This document shows positions 26,291 to 34,291 of a DNA stretch of 64,000 nucleotides, one piece after another (the first letter of the stretch is position 1; each line of letters opens with the position of its first letter). The notes beneath the pieces are model-generated. The model did no database searches, had not been told where the DNA came from, and saw nothing but the letters and a program-made list of their open reading frames with translations. A program made the position numbers and the translations under genes. Source of the DNA: Desulfosporosinus sp. Sb-LF (lineage in GTDB: Bacteria; Bacillota; Desulfitobacteriia; Desulfitobacteriales; Desulfitobacteriaceae); the NCBI RefSeq assembly GCF_004766055.1, contig NZ_SPQR01000001.1, positions 310,001 through 374,000 on the forward strand, given 5' to 3'.

Positions 26291-27625
26291 ATGGAAGTAA
26301 TGGACGAACGCTTGATTTCCACAACAGAGAGCTTGTGTCCAGAATGTTTGAAGAGGATTTCGGCTCAAAGAGTGGTTAAAGGAGAAAAGGTTTATCTTGT
26401 GAAACGTTGCCCTGAACATGGAGCCTATCGAACACTGCTGTGGCGTGGTAGCCCTCAATGGGATGAATGGGTCAGGCCTATGATTCCAACCCCACCCAAG
26501 GAGTGTTTTACACCCGTTGAGAAAGGCTGTCCCTTTGATTGCGGCTTGTGCGAAAACCATTACCAGACGACTTGTACGGCTTTGATAGAGGTTACACAGC
26601 GTTGTAATTTAAACTGCAAATTTTGTTTTGCCAATGCAGGAACGGAGCTTGACGAACCTTCATTGGAGAGGATAGAAAAGTGGTACAAAAACGTACTTGC
26701 TGCCAGTGGCCCTGTCAATATCCAGTTGTCTGGCGGCGAGCCAACCCTCAGAGACGATCTGCCGGAAATAGTAGAAATGGGAAGAGCACAGGGCTTTAAC
26801 TTTATCCAACTTAACACGAATGGATTGCGACTGGCAGAAGATCCTATCTTTTTGAGCCGATTGAAAAAGGCTGGTCTCAGCTCCGTGTTTTTACAATTTG
26901 ACGGTACTGAGGACCAGATTTATCAGTCAATAAGGGGGCGTAGGCTTTTTGATGTTAAAGCCAAAGCTATAGAGTGCTGTGCACAACACGAGATTGGTGT
27001 TGTGTTAGTACCTACCTTGATACCAGGCATAAACACTCATAATATCGGAGGAATCATTAAGTTTGCCTTGAAAAATCATCCCGTCGTCAGAGGTGTGCAC
27101 TTCCAACCCGTAAGTTATTTCGGAAGAATACCTAAAGAACCCATGGATCAAGACCGGATCACACTCCCGGAAGTCATTCAAGCGATCGAGGAACAGACAG
27201 ATGGGCTCATTAAAGCAACGAACCTGAAACCCCACAATGGCCGATGCTCCTTTAGCGGCAACTTTACAAGACAACTGGATGGGAGTTTAAAGCCTATTGT
27301 AAACAGCTCGTGCTGTACCGGACCAGAGCGAGCGGATGAGTTGGCTAGAAAAACACGAACTTTTGTGGCGCGGCAGTGGTCAGGAACAGAAAAATCAACG
27401 ATTCAGTCTCCTAGCACCAATTCCTGGGACAATCTAATTCAACAGCTAAAGACCTATGCCTTTTCCATCAGCGGCATGGCCTTTCAAGATGTGTGGAATC
27501 TAGATATAGACAGGTTGAAGAATTGTTGTATACATGTGGTAAGCCCGGAAGGTAAGTTAATTCCTTTTTGCGCTTATAACCTTACAGATAAGTTTGGACA
27601 CTCAATATATCGGAGGGGGAGATAG
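26291..27625 (+). CDS. trsS: radical SAM protein of the TrsS/Tes-like group
   Basis: A 444-residue radical SAM enzyme. An N-terminal knuckle (CPEC at 16-19, CPEHG at 40-44) resembles a rubredoxin-like site. GCPFDCGLC (79-87) adds cysteines. The radical SAM cluster is C105, C109 and C112 (RCNLNCKFC), followed by LSGGEPTLRDDLPE and LQFDGTEDQIYQSIRG. C-terminal cysteines are at 319, 341, 342, 412, 413 and 427 (FCAYNLT). The pattern closely recalls archaeal tetraether lipid synthase (Tes, MJ0619), which joins unactivated carbons and holds several FeS clusters. NCBI calls this family radical SAM (seleno)protein TrsS, as I recall; here all positions are Cys and the gene has no in-frame TGA. Substrate unknown. 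Confidence 0.82.
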   Translation: MEVMDERLISTTESLCPECLKRISAQRVVKGEKVYLVKRCPEHGAYRTLLWRGSPQWDEWVRPMIPTPPKECFTPVEKGCPFDCGLCENHYQTTCTALIEVTQRCNLNCKFCFANAGTELDEPSLERIEKWYKNVLAASGPVNIQLSGGEPTLRDDLPEIVEMGRAQGFNFIQLNTNGLRLAEDPIFLSRLKKAGLSSVFLQFDGTEDQIYQSIRGRRLFDVKAKAIECCAQHEIGVVLVPTLIPGINTHNIGGIIKFALKNHPVVRGVHFQPVSYFGRIPKEPMDQDRITLPEVIQAIEEQTDGLIKATNLKPHNGRCSFSGNFTRQLDGSLKPIVNSSCCTGPERADELARKTRTFVARQWSGTEKSTIQSPSTNSWDNLIQQLKTYAFSISGMAFQDVWNLDIDRLKNCCIHVVSPEGKLIPFCAYNLTDKFGHSIYRRGR

Positions 27626-27628
27626 GGC

Positions 27629-28969
27629 TTGAATATAAAATCCACATCGCTTGAGCCCTGGATCAAACACAAAATTACCGGAGATAGTTCAGGACGCTTA
27701 ACCAGAAAGCAAATCGAGGACTATCAGTTGGCAAAATTGCAGGAAACCCTTGACTGGGCAATCAGTAAAAGCCGTTTCTATACACGTCTGTACTCAGGAT
27801 TAGATTGTAAGATATCAAGTTTTCAAGATGTGTTAAAACTGCCCTTTACCACGTCCGAAGAGTTGAAAGATAATCCTCTCGATTTCTTGTGTGTTTCCCA
27901 AAATGACATCAACAGGATCGTGACGTTACAGAGTTCCGGCACTACGGGAAAACCTAAACGCCTGTTCTTTACTCAGGCTGATCAAGAATTGACCATCGAT
28001 TTCTTTCATCATGGAATGTTAACTTTGGTGAGGCCTGAAGACAGGGTCTTGATAATGTTACCCGGGGAAACACCGGGCAGTGTCGGGGATTTACTGCGCT
28101 TAGGCTTAGAAAGGGCGGGTGTAATAGGGGTTGCCCACGGTCTGGTTACGAACCCAGAGGCAACCCTAAAGCAAATCAAACGGGACAATATTAATGTTTT
28201 AGTCGGGATACCCACACAAGTATTGAGCCTAGCAAGGTTTAAAGATTCCAAGGGCTCTTCTCCCCTTCTGAACTTAAGAAGTGTTTTACTGAGTACCGAT
28301 TATGTACCCCTTGCTATTGTGCAAGAAATCGAAAGGGCATGGAGTTGTAAGGTGTTTAATCACTATGGCATGACTGAGATGGGGCTAGGCGGCGGACTAG
28401 AATGTGAGGGTTTCTGTGGTTACCACCTCAGGGAAGCAGACCTCTATATTGAAATCGTCGATCCCAGTTCAGGAATGCCCGTTGTGGATGGGCAACCAGG
28501 AGAGGTAGTAGTTACTACTTTGACCAGAGCAGCTATGCCTTTAATTCGGTATCGCACCGGTGACATGTCGAGGTTTATTCCAGGCCTTTGTGCGTGCAAT
28601 ACGGTATTGAAGCGGCTGGAATTGATAAAGTCGAGAGACAGAGTTTATCTGACCCAGACCGATTACCTAACCATGGCGGACTTCGATGAGGTTCTGTTTG
28701 CGCTTAACAATGTTCTCGATTTTGAGGTAACCCTAACAGAGGGTATAGAAAAAGAAAACCAGTTACAACTTGATGTTCAGTTAAGGGGACCTCTTACCTG
28801 GGAAGCGAAAAGAAATGTTCAACAGGCATTAGATCAAATCCCTGTAGTAAGGGATGCTAGAAAAAACGGTAGCTTGAGGGCGTCCTTTTACCTTGTATCA
28901 AGCCCTGTAGTGATATCTAGAAGAAGTACAGCTAAACGGCAGATTCAAGATAAGAGAGGGAGTGTTTAA
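27629..28969 (+). CDS. phenylacetate-CoA ligase-like AMP-dependent enzyme (DVU_1553-like)
   Basis: Adenylate-forming enzyme of 446 residues, PaaK type. The ATP/AMP-binding P-loop is QSSGTTGKPKRL (101-112). HYGMTEMGLGG (about 247-257) is the adenine-binding A5 region, and RYRTGDMSRF (about 305-314) the hinge region. It starts at TTG after a GGAGGGGGAG site, three bases past the radical SAM gene. By family it would activate an aryl or alkyl carboxylate as the acyl-AMP and then the thioester. Because Mop makes carboxylic acids, the product of aldehyde oxidation is a natural guess for its substrate, but the short frame and the company of a methyltransferase also allow a biosynthetic role. Confidence 0.82.
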   Translation: MNIKSTSLEPWIKHKITGDSSGRLTRKQIEDYQLAKLQETLDWAISKSRFYTRLYSGLDCKISSFQDVLKLPFTTSEELKDNPLDFLCVSQNDINRIVTLQSSGTTGKPKRLFFTQADQELTIDFFHHGMLTLVRPEDRVLIMLPGETPGSVGDLLRLGLERAGVIGVAHGLVTNPEATLKQIKRDNINVLVGIPTQVLSLARFKDSKGSSPLLNLRSVLLSTDYVPLAIVQEIERAWSCKVFNHYGMTEMGLGGGLECEGFCGYHLREADLYIEIVDPSSGMPVVDGQPGEVVVTTLTRAAMPLIRYRTGDMSRFIPGLCACNTVLKRLELIKSRDRVYLTQTDYLTMADFDEVLFALNNVLDFEVTLTEGIEKENQLQLDVQLRGPLTWEAKRNVQQALDQIPVVRDARKNGSLRASFYLVSSPVVISRRSTAKRQIQDKRGSV

Positions 28970-28970
28970 A

Positions 28971-30125
28971 TTGTTGGCTGAACCAGAGAACAAACCGGGT
29001 GAGGCTTCCTTAGCAGCAATTATAGTTGCCGCAGGATACTCTTTTCGAATGAAACGTTTTAAACCGCTTTTATCGCTGGGCGGTGGCACAGTATTAGAAA
29101 AAGCTGTACACAGTTTTCAGAAGAGCGGAATTAGGGATATCCGGGTGGTCGTTGGGCATCGGGCGAATGAATTGTATCCTGTCTTAGATAGATTAGAAGT
29201 TCAGACTATCGTCAACCCCAATTTTTCCGAAGGAATGTTCTCATCAGTTACATCTGGGGTTAAAAGCTTATCACCAATGGTAAAAGGATTTTTTCTTTTA
29301 CCCGTCGATAATCCGATAGTGAACCGTGATACCTTGAAAAAGCTTCAGAACACGTTCTTTACAACGGAATTTGGTATTATATATCCGTCCCATCAGGGAA
29401 TGAGGGGACATCCCCCCTTAATTTCTTGCCGCTATGTGAACAATGTAATAACATGGAACAAACCGGGGGGAATGAGGGCCTTATTAGAACAGTATGAACA
29501 TGATGCCATAGATGTTGAGGTTGATGACCCAGGTATTTTGCTTGACATGGACACACCGGAGGACTACCATCAGATGCTGAAATACTGTGGACATATCCAG
29601 GTACCCTCAGAAGAAGAGTGTTATGTTATAATAAAAAATGCTAACACTCCTGTAAGGGTGTTTAATCACTGCAAGCAGGTTGCCCACTTAAGTAGTGCAA
29701 TGGGAAGCTATTTGATCAGGTCAGGTTGTCAAATGAACATTGAACTAATCAGGGCGGCTGCGCTGTTACATGACTTGGCCAAAGGTGAACCCCACCATGC
29801 CCAAGTTGGAGCCAAAATGCTCATCAATTATCCAGAGGTGGCAGAAATTGTCGCCGAACATACGGACATTTGCCTGAACCCTGACCAATCCTTAACAGAA
29901 AAAGAAATCGTCTATTTGGCTGATAAGCTTGTTATTGAAGACCAGATAATTTCACTCCAGGACAGATTCGCAGGTCCCTTGGAGCAGCACAAGAACGATC
30001 AAGAGGTGACGAAAAAGATTAGGCGTCGATTTAGTAATGCTGAAAGAATCCAGACAAGAATAGAAGAAATAATTAAGATGCCTTTACATGACCTATGGAA
30101 GGCTGATCTAGGGGGGCAAGGCTAG
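28971..30125 (+). CDS. MobA/MocA-like nucleotidyltransferase fused to HD domain (DVU_1551-like)
   Basis: Two-domain protein of about 384 residues. Residues 1-200 are a MobA/MocA/GlmU-type NTP transferase: AAIIVAAGYSFRMKRFKPLL, VDNPIVNRDTL, and GRGHPPL-like MRGHPPLIS with LDMDTPEDY. Residues about 215-380 are an HD domain (NHCKQVAHLS, LLHDLAKGEPHH, VAEHTD). MocA makes the cytosine dinucleotide form of the pterin that Mop-type enzymes need, so that is the likely job. The HD half suggests a built-in phosphohydrolase. I prefer TTG 28971, about ten bases past GAGAGGG; the GTG at 28962 is too close to that site. Confidence 0.83.
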   Translation: MLAEPENKPGEASLAAIIVAAGYSFRMKRFKPLLSLGGGTVLEKAVHSFQKSGIRDIRVVVGHRANELYPVLDRLEVQTIVNPNFSEGMFSSVTSGVKSLSPMVKGFFLLPVDNPIVNRDTLKKLQNTFFTTEFGIIYPSHQGMRGHPPLISCRYVNNVITWNKPGGMRALLEQYEHDAIDVEVDDPGILLDMDTPEDYHQMLKYCGHIQVPSEEECYVIIKNANTPVRVFNHCKQVAHLSSAMGSYLIRSGCQMNIELIRAAALLHDLAKGEPHHAQVGAKMLINYPEVAEIVAEHTDICLNPDQSLTEKEIVYLADKLVIEDQIISLQDRFAGPLEQHKNDQEVTKKIRRRFSNAERIQTRIEEIIKMPLHDLWKADLGGQG

Positions 30126-31237
30126 TGGAAAAAGAAATACAACTTGGGCTCAAAAAAGCATTTGATCAAAACTTGGAGGCAGCCCTGATTACTGTAACCA
30201 GTGTGCTTGGGTCAACACCTCGCAAGCCTGGAGCTAAAATGTTAGTTTTCGCTGATGGGACGACGGTTGGAACCATCGGAGGTGGATGTGGTGAGGCCGA
30301 GGCCAGGCGGGAGGCCTTTAATGTAATAGCAGCATACACCCCAAAGATACATTATTTAAATATGACCGCGGACATTGCCCAGGAGGAGGGAATGGTTTGC
30401 GGGGGTATCATGGGATTATTCATTGAATATTTGGGTTCTCAAAGCCCCGTGGAACAGACCAATCTCAACAAAGATTATCTGTCATCTTTAGAGAACTACA
30501 AAAACCCCATACTTATAACAGTGATTGAATCGGTTGAGGAACAATTGATAGGAAAAAAGCTATTCATCAAGAATAACGGAGACGTCGTAGGTGATTATAG
30601 TTTAGAAAAATTAAATAGAGTTGCACTAGAGAGTGCTAAAACAGGGGGGAGAAGATGCCAACCGTTATTAATTAGTTTGGATTCCGAGTTTGAGCCATGT
30701 GAAACCTCAGTGACAAAAGCGCCTTTCCGGTTACTAATTGAGCCCCCAACGTCTGTCGTACAATTGCTGATTTTAGGTGCAGGACATATTGCGCTTCCCC
30801 TTGCAACCATGGCCAAAATCGTTGGATATGAGGTTACTGTAGTCGATGATCGGCCATCTTTTGCTAATTCTGCTCGATTTAGCACTGCTGATACGATTAT
30901 ATGCAATAATTTTGAACGAGCATTAGATGGGATAAATATTAATCCGCAGACATTTGTTGTGATTATAACTAGGGGGCATCGCTATGACAAAGTATGTCTG
31001 CAGAAAGTGATTAATCAACCAGCTTCATATATTGGCATGATCGGTAGTCGCAAAAGGGTTAAAGCATTGATCGCTGAATTGGAGGAGGAAGGAGTCTCGA
31101 GTGAATCGTTGCAAAAACTGTATTCTCCAATCGGTCTAAAAATTGGGGCAGAAACTCCTGAAGAAATAGCCGTGAGCATTCTCAGTGAGCTGATTAAAGT
31201 TCAAAGGGAGTTGGATCAGAATGGGAAACTACGATGA
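30125..31237 (+). CDS. xdhC: XdhC/CoxI family molybdenum hydroxylase maturation factor
   Basis: Binds the molybdenum cofactor, helps sulfurate it and inserts it into xanthine oxidase-family enzymes. The 370-residue protein has the XdhC N-terminal motif (VLGSTPRKPGAKMLV, TVGTIGGGCGEAEAR) and a C-terminal Rossmann domain (LLILGAGHIALPLATMAKIVGYEVTVVDDR, ITRGHRYD, YIGMIGSRKR). It starts at GTG overlapping the previous stop by one base. Its place in the mop operon strongly suggests it matures Mop. Length and motifs are normal for the family. Confidence 0.93.
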   Translation: MEKEIQLGLKKAFDQNLEAALITVTSVLGSTPRKPGAKMLVFADGTTVGTIGGGCGEAEARREAFNVIAAYTPKIHYLNMTADIAQEEGMVCGGIMGLFIEYLGSQSPVEQTNLNKDYLSSLENYKNPILITVIESVEEQLIGKKLFIKNNGDVVGDYSLEKLNRVALESAKTGGRRCQPLLISLDSEFEPCETSVTKAPFRLLIEPPTSVVQLLILGAGHIALPLATMAKIVGYEVTVVDDRPSFANSARFSTADTIICNNFERALDGININPQTFVVIITRGHRYDKVCLQKVINQPASYIGMIGSRKRVKALIAELEEEGVSSESLQKLYSPIGLKIGAETPEEIAVSILSELIKVQRELDQNGKLR

Positions 31238-31249
31238 TCCTCAAAAACA

Positions 31250-31873
31250 ATGGGTAAAAAGCTTATTTATTTAGCTAGGCACGGCGATATCGGTCTTGGA
31301 AGAGATAAACGCTATATCGGTCAATCGGACCTTCCGTTAAGTGCTCTTGGAGTGAAGCAGGCTACCTTATTGAAAGAGATATTTAGTCGGATGCCCTTAG
31401 ATAACATATATTGCAGTGATCTAGAGCGAGCGCAACAAACAGCAGAGATTATTTCCTCGGCTCATTCAATCATTCCAACAGCTCGCGTTGAGTTACGTGA
31501 ATTGAATATGGGTGATTGGGAGGGGAAACTATTTTCTGAAATTCGAGCTAAGAATCCTCAGGAATTTGAAAAACGTGGTAAAGATATAGCGAATTACTGT
31601 TCACCAGAGGGAGAAAGCTTTTCCGACTGCTCCAAAAGGGTTATACCTATCTTTGAAAGCCTTGCCCAATCCAATGAAAATACCATTTTAATTATTGGAC
31701 ATGCAGGTATAAACCGAGTAATCTTATGTAGAGTACTCGGAATACCCTTAGAAAACGTCTTTCGTTTTGAACAAAGCTATGGTTGCGTAAACCTAATCTC
31801 CAAGGATGGTTTAATGTACCGGTTGAAATATCTTAACAATGAAGTGAATTGTGACCCAAACGGCATGGATTAA
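31250..31873 (+). CDS. histidine phosphatase family protein
   Basis: A 207-residue phosphoglycerate mutase-like enzyme. The catalytic RHG is in IYLARHGDIGLG near the N-terminus; SDLERAQQTAEII, ELNMGDWEG and the second histidine in ILIIGHAGINRVIL complete the site. Closest functional models are alpha-ribazole phosphatase (CobC) and small-molecule phosphatases. It follows xdhC by 12 bases without a strong ribosome binding site. A phosphatase at the end of a cofactor operon may act on a pterin or nucleotide intermediate; this is inference. Its stop codon lies inside a terminator hairpin. Confidence 0.85.
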   Translation: MGKKLIYLARHGDIGLGRDKRYIGQSDLPLSALGVKQATLLKEIFSRMPLDNIYCSDLERAQQTAEIISSAHSIIPTARVELRELNMGDWEGKLFSEIRAKNPQEFEKRGKDIANYCSPEGESFSDCSKRVIPIFESLAQSNENTILIIGHAGINRVILCRVLGIPLENVFRFEQSYGCVNLISKDGLMYRLKYLNNEVNCDPNGMD

Positions 31874-31897
31874 ATTGTTCGCAACAATTTAATCCAT
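31865..31897 (+). terminator. terminator of the Mop operon
   Basis: A perfect 15-bp stem (31865-31879 with 31883-31897) around a CGC loop, overlapping the stop codon of the phosphatase gene; followed by CTTTTATTT. Confidence 0.82.
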
Positions 31898-32102
31898 CTT
31901 TTATTTCAATAAGTTTAAATTTGCAATTCAAAGGCAATATGAAGAGTGTTCCGAAATAAAACGTTGTTCAGAGCAAAGTGCGTCAAATTAGGGCACGTAA
32001 AAGATCCGAAATTATTTACAAATCAGAATCTTATATTAAAAAGATACATAATTCGTTAGGGAGAATGCCTTGTGAATAGAATAACAAAAATATTCAGATT
32101 CT

Positions 32103-32118
32103 TGGCATGAATCTTGCT
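32103..32118 (+). promoter_or_regulatory. sigma-54 promoter of the alcohol dehydrogenase
   Basis: TGGCATG-N4-TTGCT, one mismatch from the -24/-12 consensus, with both invariant GG and GC present. It lies 50 bases before the start codon. I found no TGTTC-N7-GAACA dyad upstream, only two TGTTC half sites near 31950-31970. Confidence 0.85.
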
Positions 32119-32167
32119 ATATATAAAGACAACGATAAATATTAAATAGAAATGGGAGGAAACGAAT

Positions 32168-33331
32168 ATGTCGATCATTCATCAAGTATATGGGTATTAC
32201 ATGCCAACAGTAAACCTTATGGGAGCTGGGGCAGCTCAAGAAACAGGAAAACAAGCCAAATTACTGGGTGGAAAAAAGGTACTATTGGTAACCGATGCCT
32301 ATCTCGAAAAAGTTGGAATGGCTCAAGAAATTGCAGACATTATTAATAAAGAAGGCGTCAAAGTTGTTATTTATGGCGGTGCTGAACCGAATCCAACAGA
32401 TAAAAACGTGCATGATGGGTTTGACATCTATACTAAAGAGGGTTGTGACCTGATTGTATCCGTAGGCGGAGGATCTTCCCATGACTGCGCAAAAGGAATT
32501 GGCCTTGTTGCAGGTAATGGCGGAAGAATTAATGATTATGAAGGCGTCGATAAATCCCCACTACCAATGGCTCCTATGATTGCTATTAACACAACAGCTG
32601 GTACTGCCGCTGAAATGACCAGATTCTGTATTATCACAGATGCTGCAAGGCATATTAAAATGGCCATCGTTGATTGGCATGTAACCCCGAATGTCTCGAT
32701 TAATGATCCCTTGTTGATGATGAAACAACCGCCTAGCTTAACCGCTGCCACAGGAATGGATGCACTCACTCATGCTGTCGAAGCGTATGTTTCCACAGCT
32801 GCTACACCAGTGACTGATTCGGCTGCTTTAATGGCTTTTAAATTAATCCCTAGGTACTTACGTCGTGCCGTAGCAAATGGCGATGATTTCGAGGCTCGTG
32901 ACAAAATGGCTTATGCGCAATTATTAGCTGGTATGGCGTTTAATAATGCCAGTTTAGGTTATGTTCATGCAATGGCTCATCAATTAGGTGGATTCTATAA
33001 TTTGCCTCATGGTGTATGTAACGCAATCCTTCTGCCCCACGTTTCACGCTTTAACATGATTGGTAATCTCGATCGTTTTGCTGAGATCGCTGTAGCAATG
33101 GGAGAAAATGTTGACGGACTTTCTGTACGGGATGCTGCTGAAAAATGCTTAACCGCAATCGCCACCTTGTCTCAAGATGTCGGAATTCCTTCAGGGCTAA
33201 GTGAACTGAATGTAAAAGAAGAAGACTTCGCTCTGATGGCTGGAAATGCGAAATTAGATGCTTGTCAATTCACCAATCCTCGCACAGCAACGCTTGAACA
33301 AGTCATTCAAATCTATAAAAATGCTATGTAA
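32168..33331 (+). CDS. iron-containing alcohol dehydrogenase
   Basis: Group III alcohol dehydrogenase of 387 residues, oxidising primary alcohols with NAD(P). The NAD-binding GGGSSHDCAKGIG (about 97-109) and the iron-binding D/H set are visible: D in ATGMDALTHAVEAYVS, H in VHAMAHQLGGFYNLPHGVCNAILLPHV. It starts with GGGAGGA and ATG, and a strong terminator follows. With AOR and Mop under similar promoters it would supply aldehydes from alcohols, or remove them in reverse. The natural alcohol cannot be deduced. Confidence 0.93.
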   Translation: MSIIHQVYGYYMPTVNLMGAGAAQETGKQAKLLGGKKVLLVTDAYLEKVGMAQEIADIINKEGVKVVIYGGAEPNPTDKNVHDGFDIYTKEGCDLIVSVGGGSSHDCAKGIGLVAGNGGRINDYEGVDKSPLPMAPMIAINTTAGTAAEMTRFCIITDAARHIKMAIVDWHVTPNVSINDPLLMMKQPPSLTAATGMDALTHAVEAYVSTAATPVTDSAALMAFKLIPRYLRRAVANGDDFEARDKMAYAQLLAGMAFNNASLGYVHAMAHQLGGFYNLPHGVCNAILLPHVSRFNMIGNLDRFAEIAVAMGENVDGLSVRDAAEKCLTAIATLSQDVGIPSGLSELNVKEEDFALMAGNAKLDACQFTNPRTATLEQVIQIYKNAM

Positions 33332-33401
33332 TTTGAGATTTGCCTACTACCTAGGTGAAAATTCTCAAAAGTAGACCAATAAAAAGATACTCATGAAGAT
33401 A

Positions 33402-33446
33402 GCATAAGAAAAGGCTCGGATTCCGGGCCTTTTTCTTATGCTCTTT
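33402..33446 (+). terminator. terminator after alcohol dehydrogenase
   Basis: A long stem (GCATAAGAAAAGGC pairing with GCCTTTTTCTTATGC, one bulged T) followed by CTCTTTT. It is 70 bases past the stop. Confidence 0.85.
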
Positions 33447-33530
33447 TGTCGAGTGGTGGGCGTGTTATTAATGAGGACTTTTATCGTGACATTCGTTCCG
33501 ATGAGAATTAGTAACTAGAATAACTTGAAA

Positions 33531-33559
33531 AGAAAAACCTAGGCGATATAGCCTAGGTT
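33531..33559 (-). terminator. terminator of the tup operon
   Basis: AACCTAGGC/GCCTAGGTT, six-base loop. Read on the minus strand the hairpin runs into TTTTTCTTTTC, 15 bases after the tupC stop. Confidence 0.85.
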
Positions 33560-33573
33560 GGACGAAAGCCGAG

Positions 33574-34290
33574 TTAAGAAGCAAAGTGAGCAAGAAAACG
33601 ATTTACATCTTCCTTTTGAGGATTCGATAGAAGTTCTGATGGAGAGCCTTCAGCCAAGACTTGCCCATTCAAGAGAATTAAGGCGCGGTTTGTCAACTGT
33701 GCAATGTCTTTGAAGTCATGACTTACGAGGACGGTAGTTGTTCGAGTGGAATTAAAAACTTGCGCAAGGTCAATGCGTAGTCCTTCTTTAGTGGGAGCAT
33801 CTAAAGCGGAGAAAGGCTCATCCAAAAAAAGAACGTCTGGCTCCATAGCAAAGGCTCGTGCTAAACTGACACGTTGCGCTTCACCCCCGGAAAGCGATCG
33901 CGCAGATTGCTGAGAAAGGTGGATTACCCCAAATTGTTCTAACCAATAGTCTACCTGTTTCCGAATCTTTTCTTTAGGAAGGTGCCGGATCTTTAAGCCA
34001 ATGGCAACGTTGTCAAAAACGCGTGTGTTTAATAAGAGGGCTTCCTGAAAAACTATAGCAATTTTACGACGCATAGCAAGCGGAACGTTCTTTGGTATGG
34101 GTTGGCCCTGGAAATAGAGTTGTCCGGAGGTTGGAGATTCCAAAAAAGCAAGGATTTTCAACAAACTGCTTTTACCAGATCCGTTTGGCCCGATTAGTCC
34201 TACACATTCTCCAGGGGAAATATGAAAATGAATATTTCGCAAGATGATTTTATGTTCCTTTGTCCAGGTTATATCTCGGGCTTCAAGCAC
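33574..34290 (-). CDS. tupC: tungstate ABC transporter ATPase
   Basis: ABC ATPase of 238 residues energising oxyanion import. Walker A is GPNGSGKSS (about 36-44), the signature is LSGGEAQRVSLARA (about 137-150) and Walker B VLFLDEPFSALD (about 158-169). It starts two bases after the permease stop, so the two are translationally coupled. The assignment to tungstate rather than molybdate rests on the TupA-type binding protein upstream. Tungsten AOR in the same window fits this. No C-terminal TOBE oxyanion sensing domain, unlike ModC. Confidence 0.87.
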   Translation of the reverse strand: MLEARDITWTKEHKIILRNIHFHISPGECVGLIGPNGSGKSSLLKILAFLESPTSGQLYFQGQPIPKNVPLAMRRKIAIVFQEALLLNTRVFDNVAIGLKIRHLPKEKIRKQVDYWLEQFGVIHLSQQSARSLSGGEAQRVSLARAFAMEPDVLFLDEPFSALDAPTKEGLRIDLAQVFNSTRTTTVLVSHDFKDIAQLTNRALILLNGQVLAEGSPSELLSNPQKEDVNRFLAHFAS

Positions 34291-34291
34291 A

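Noticed and set aside
26291-27625. Selenocysteine in the TrsS-like protein
   Set aside because: Related proteins may have Sec, but here the corresponding positions are Cys codons and no in-frame TGA or SECIS-like hairpin is seen.
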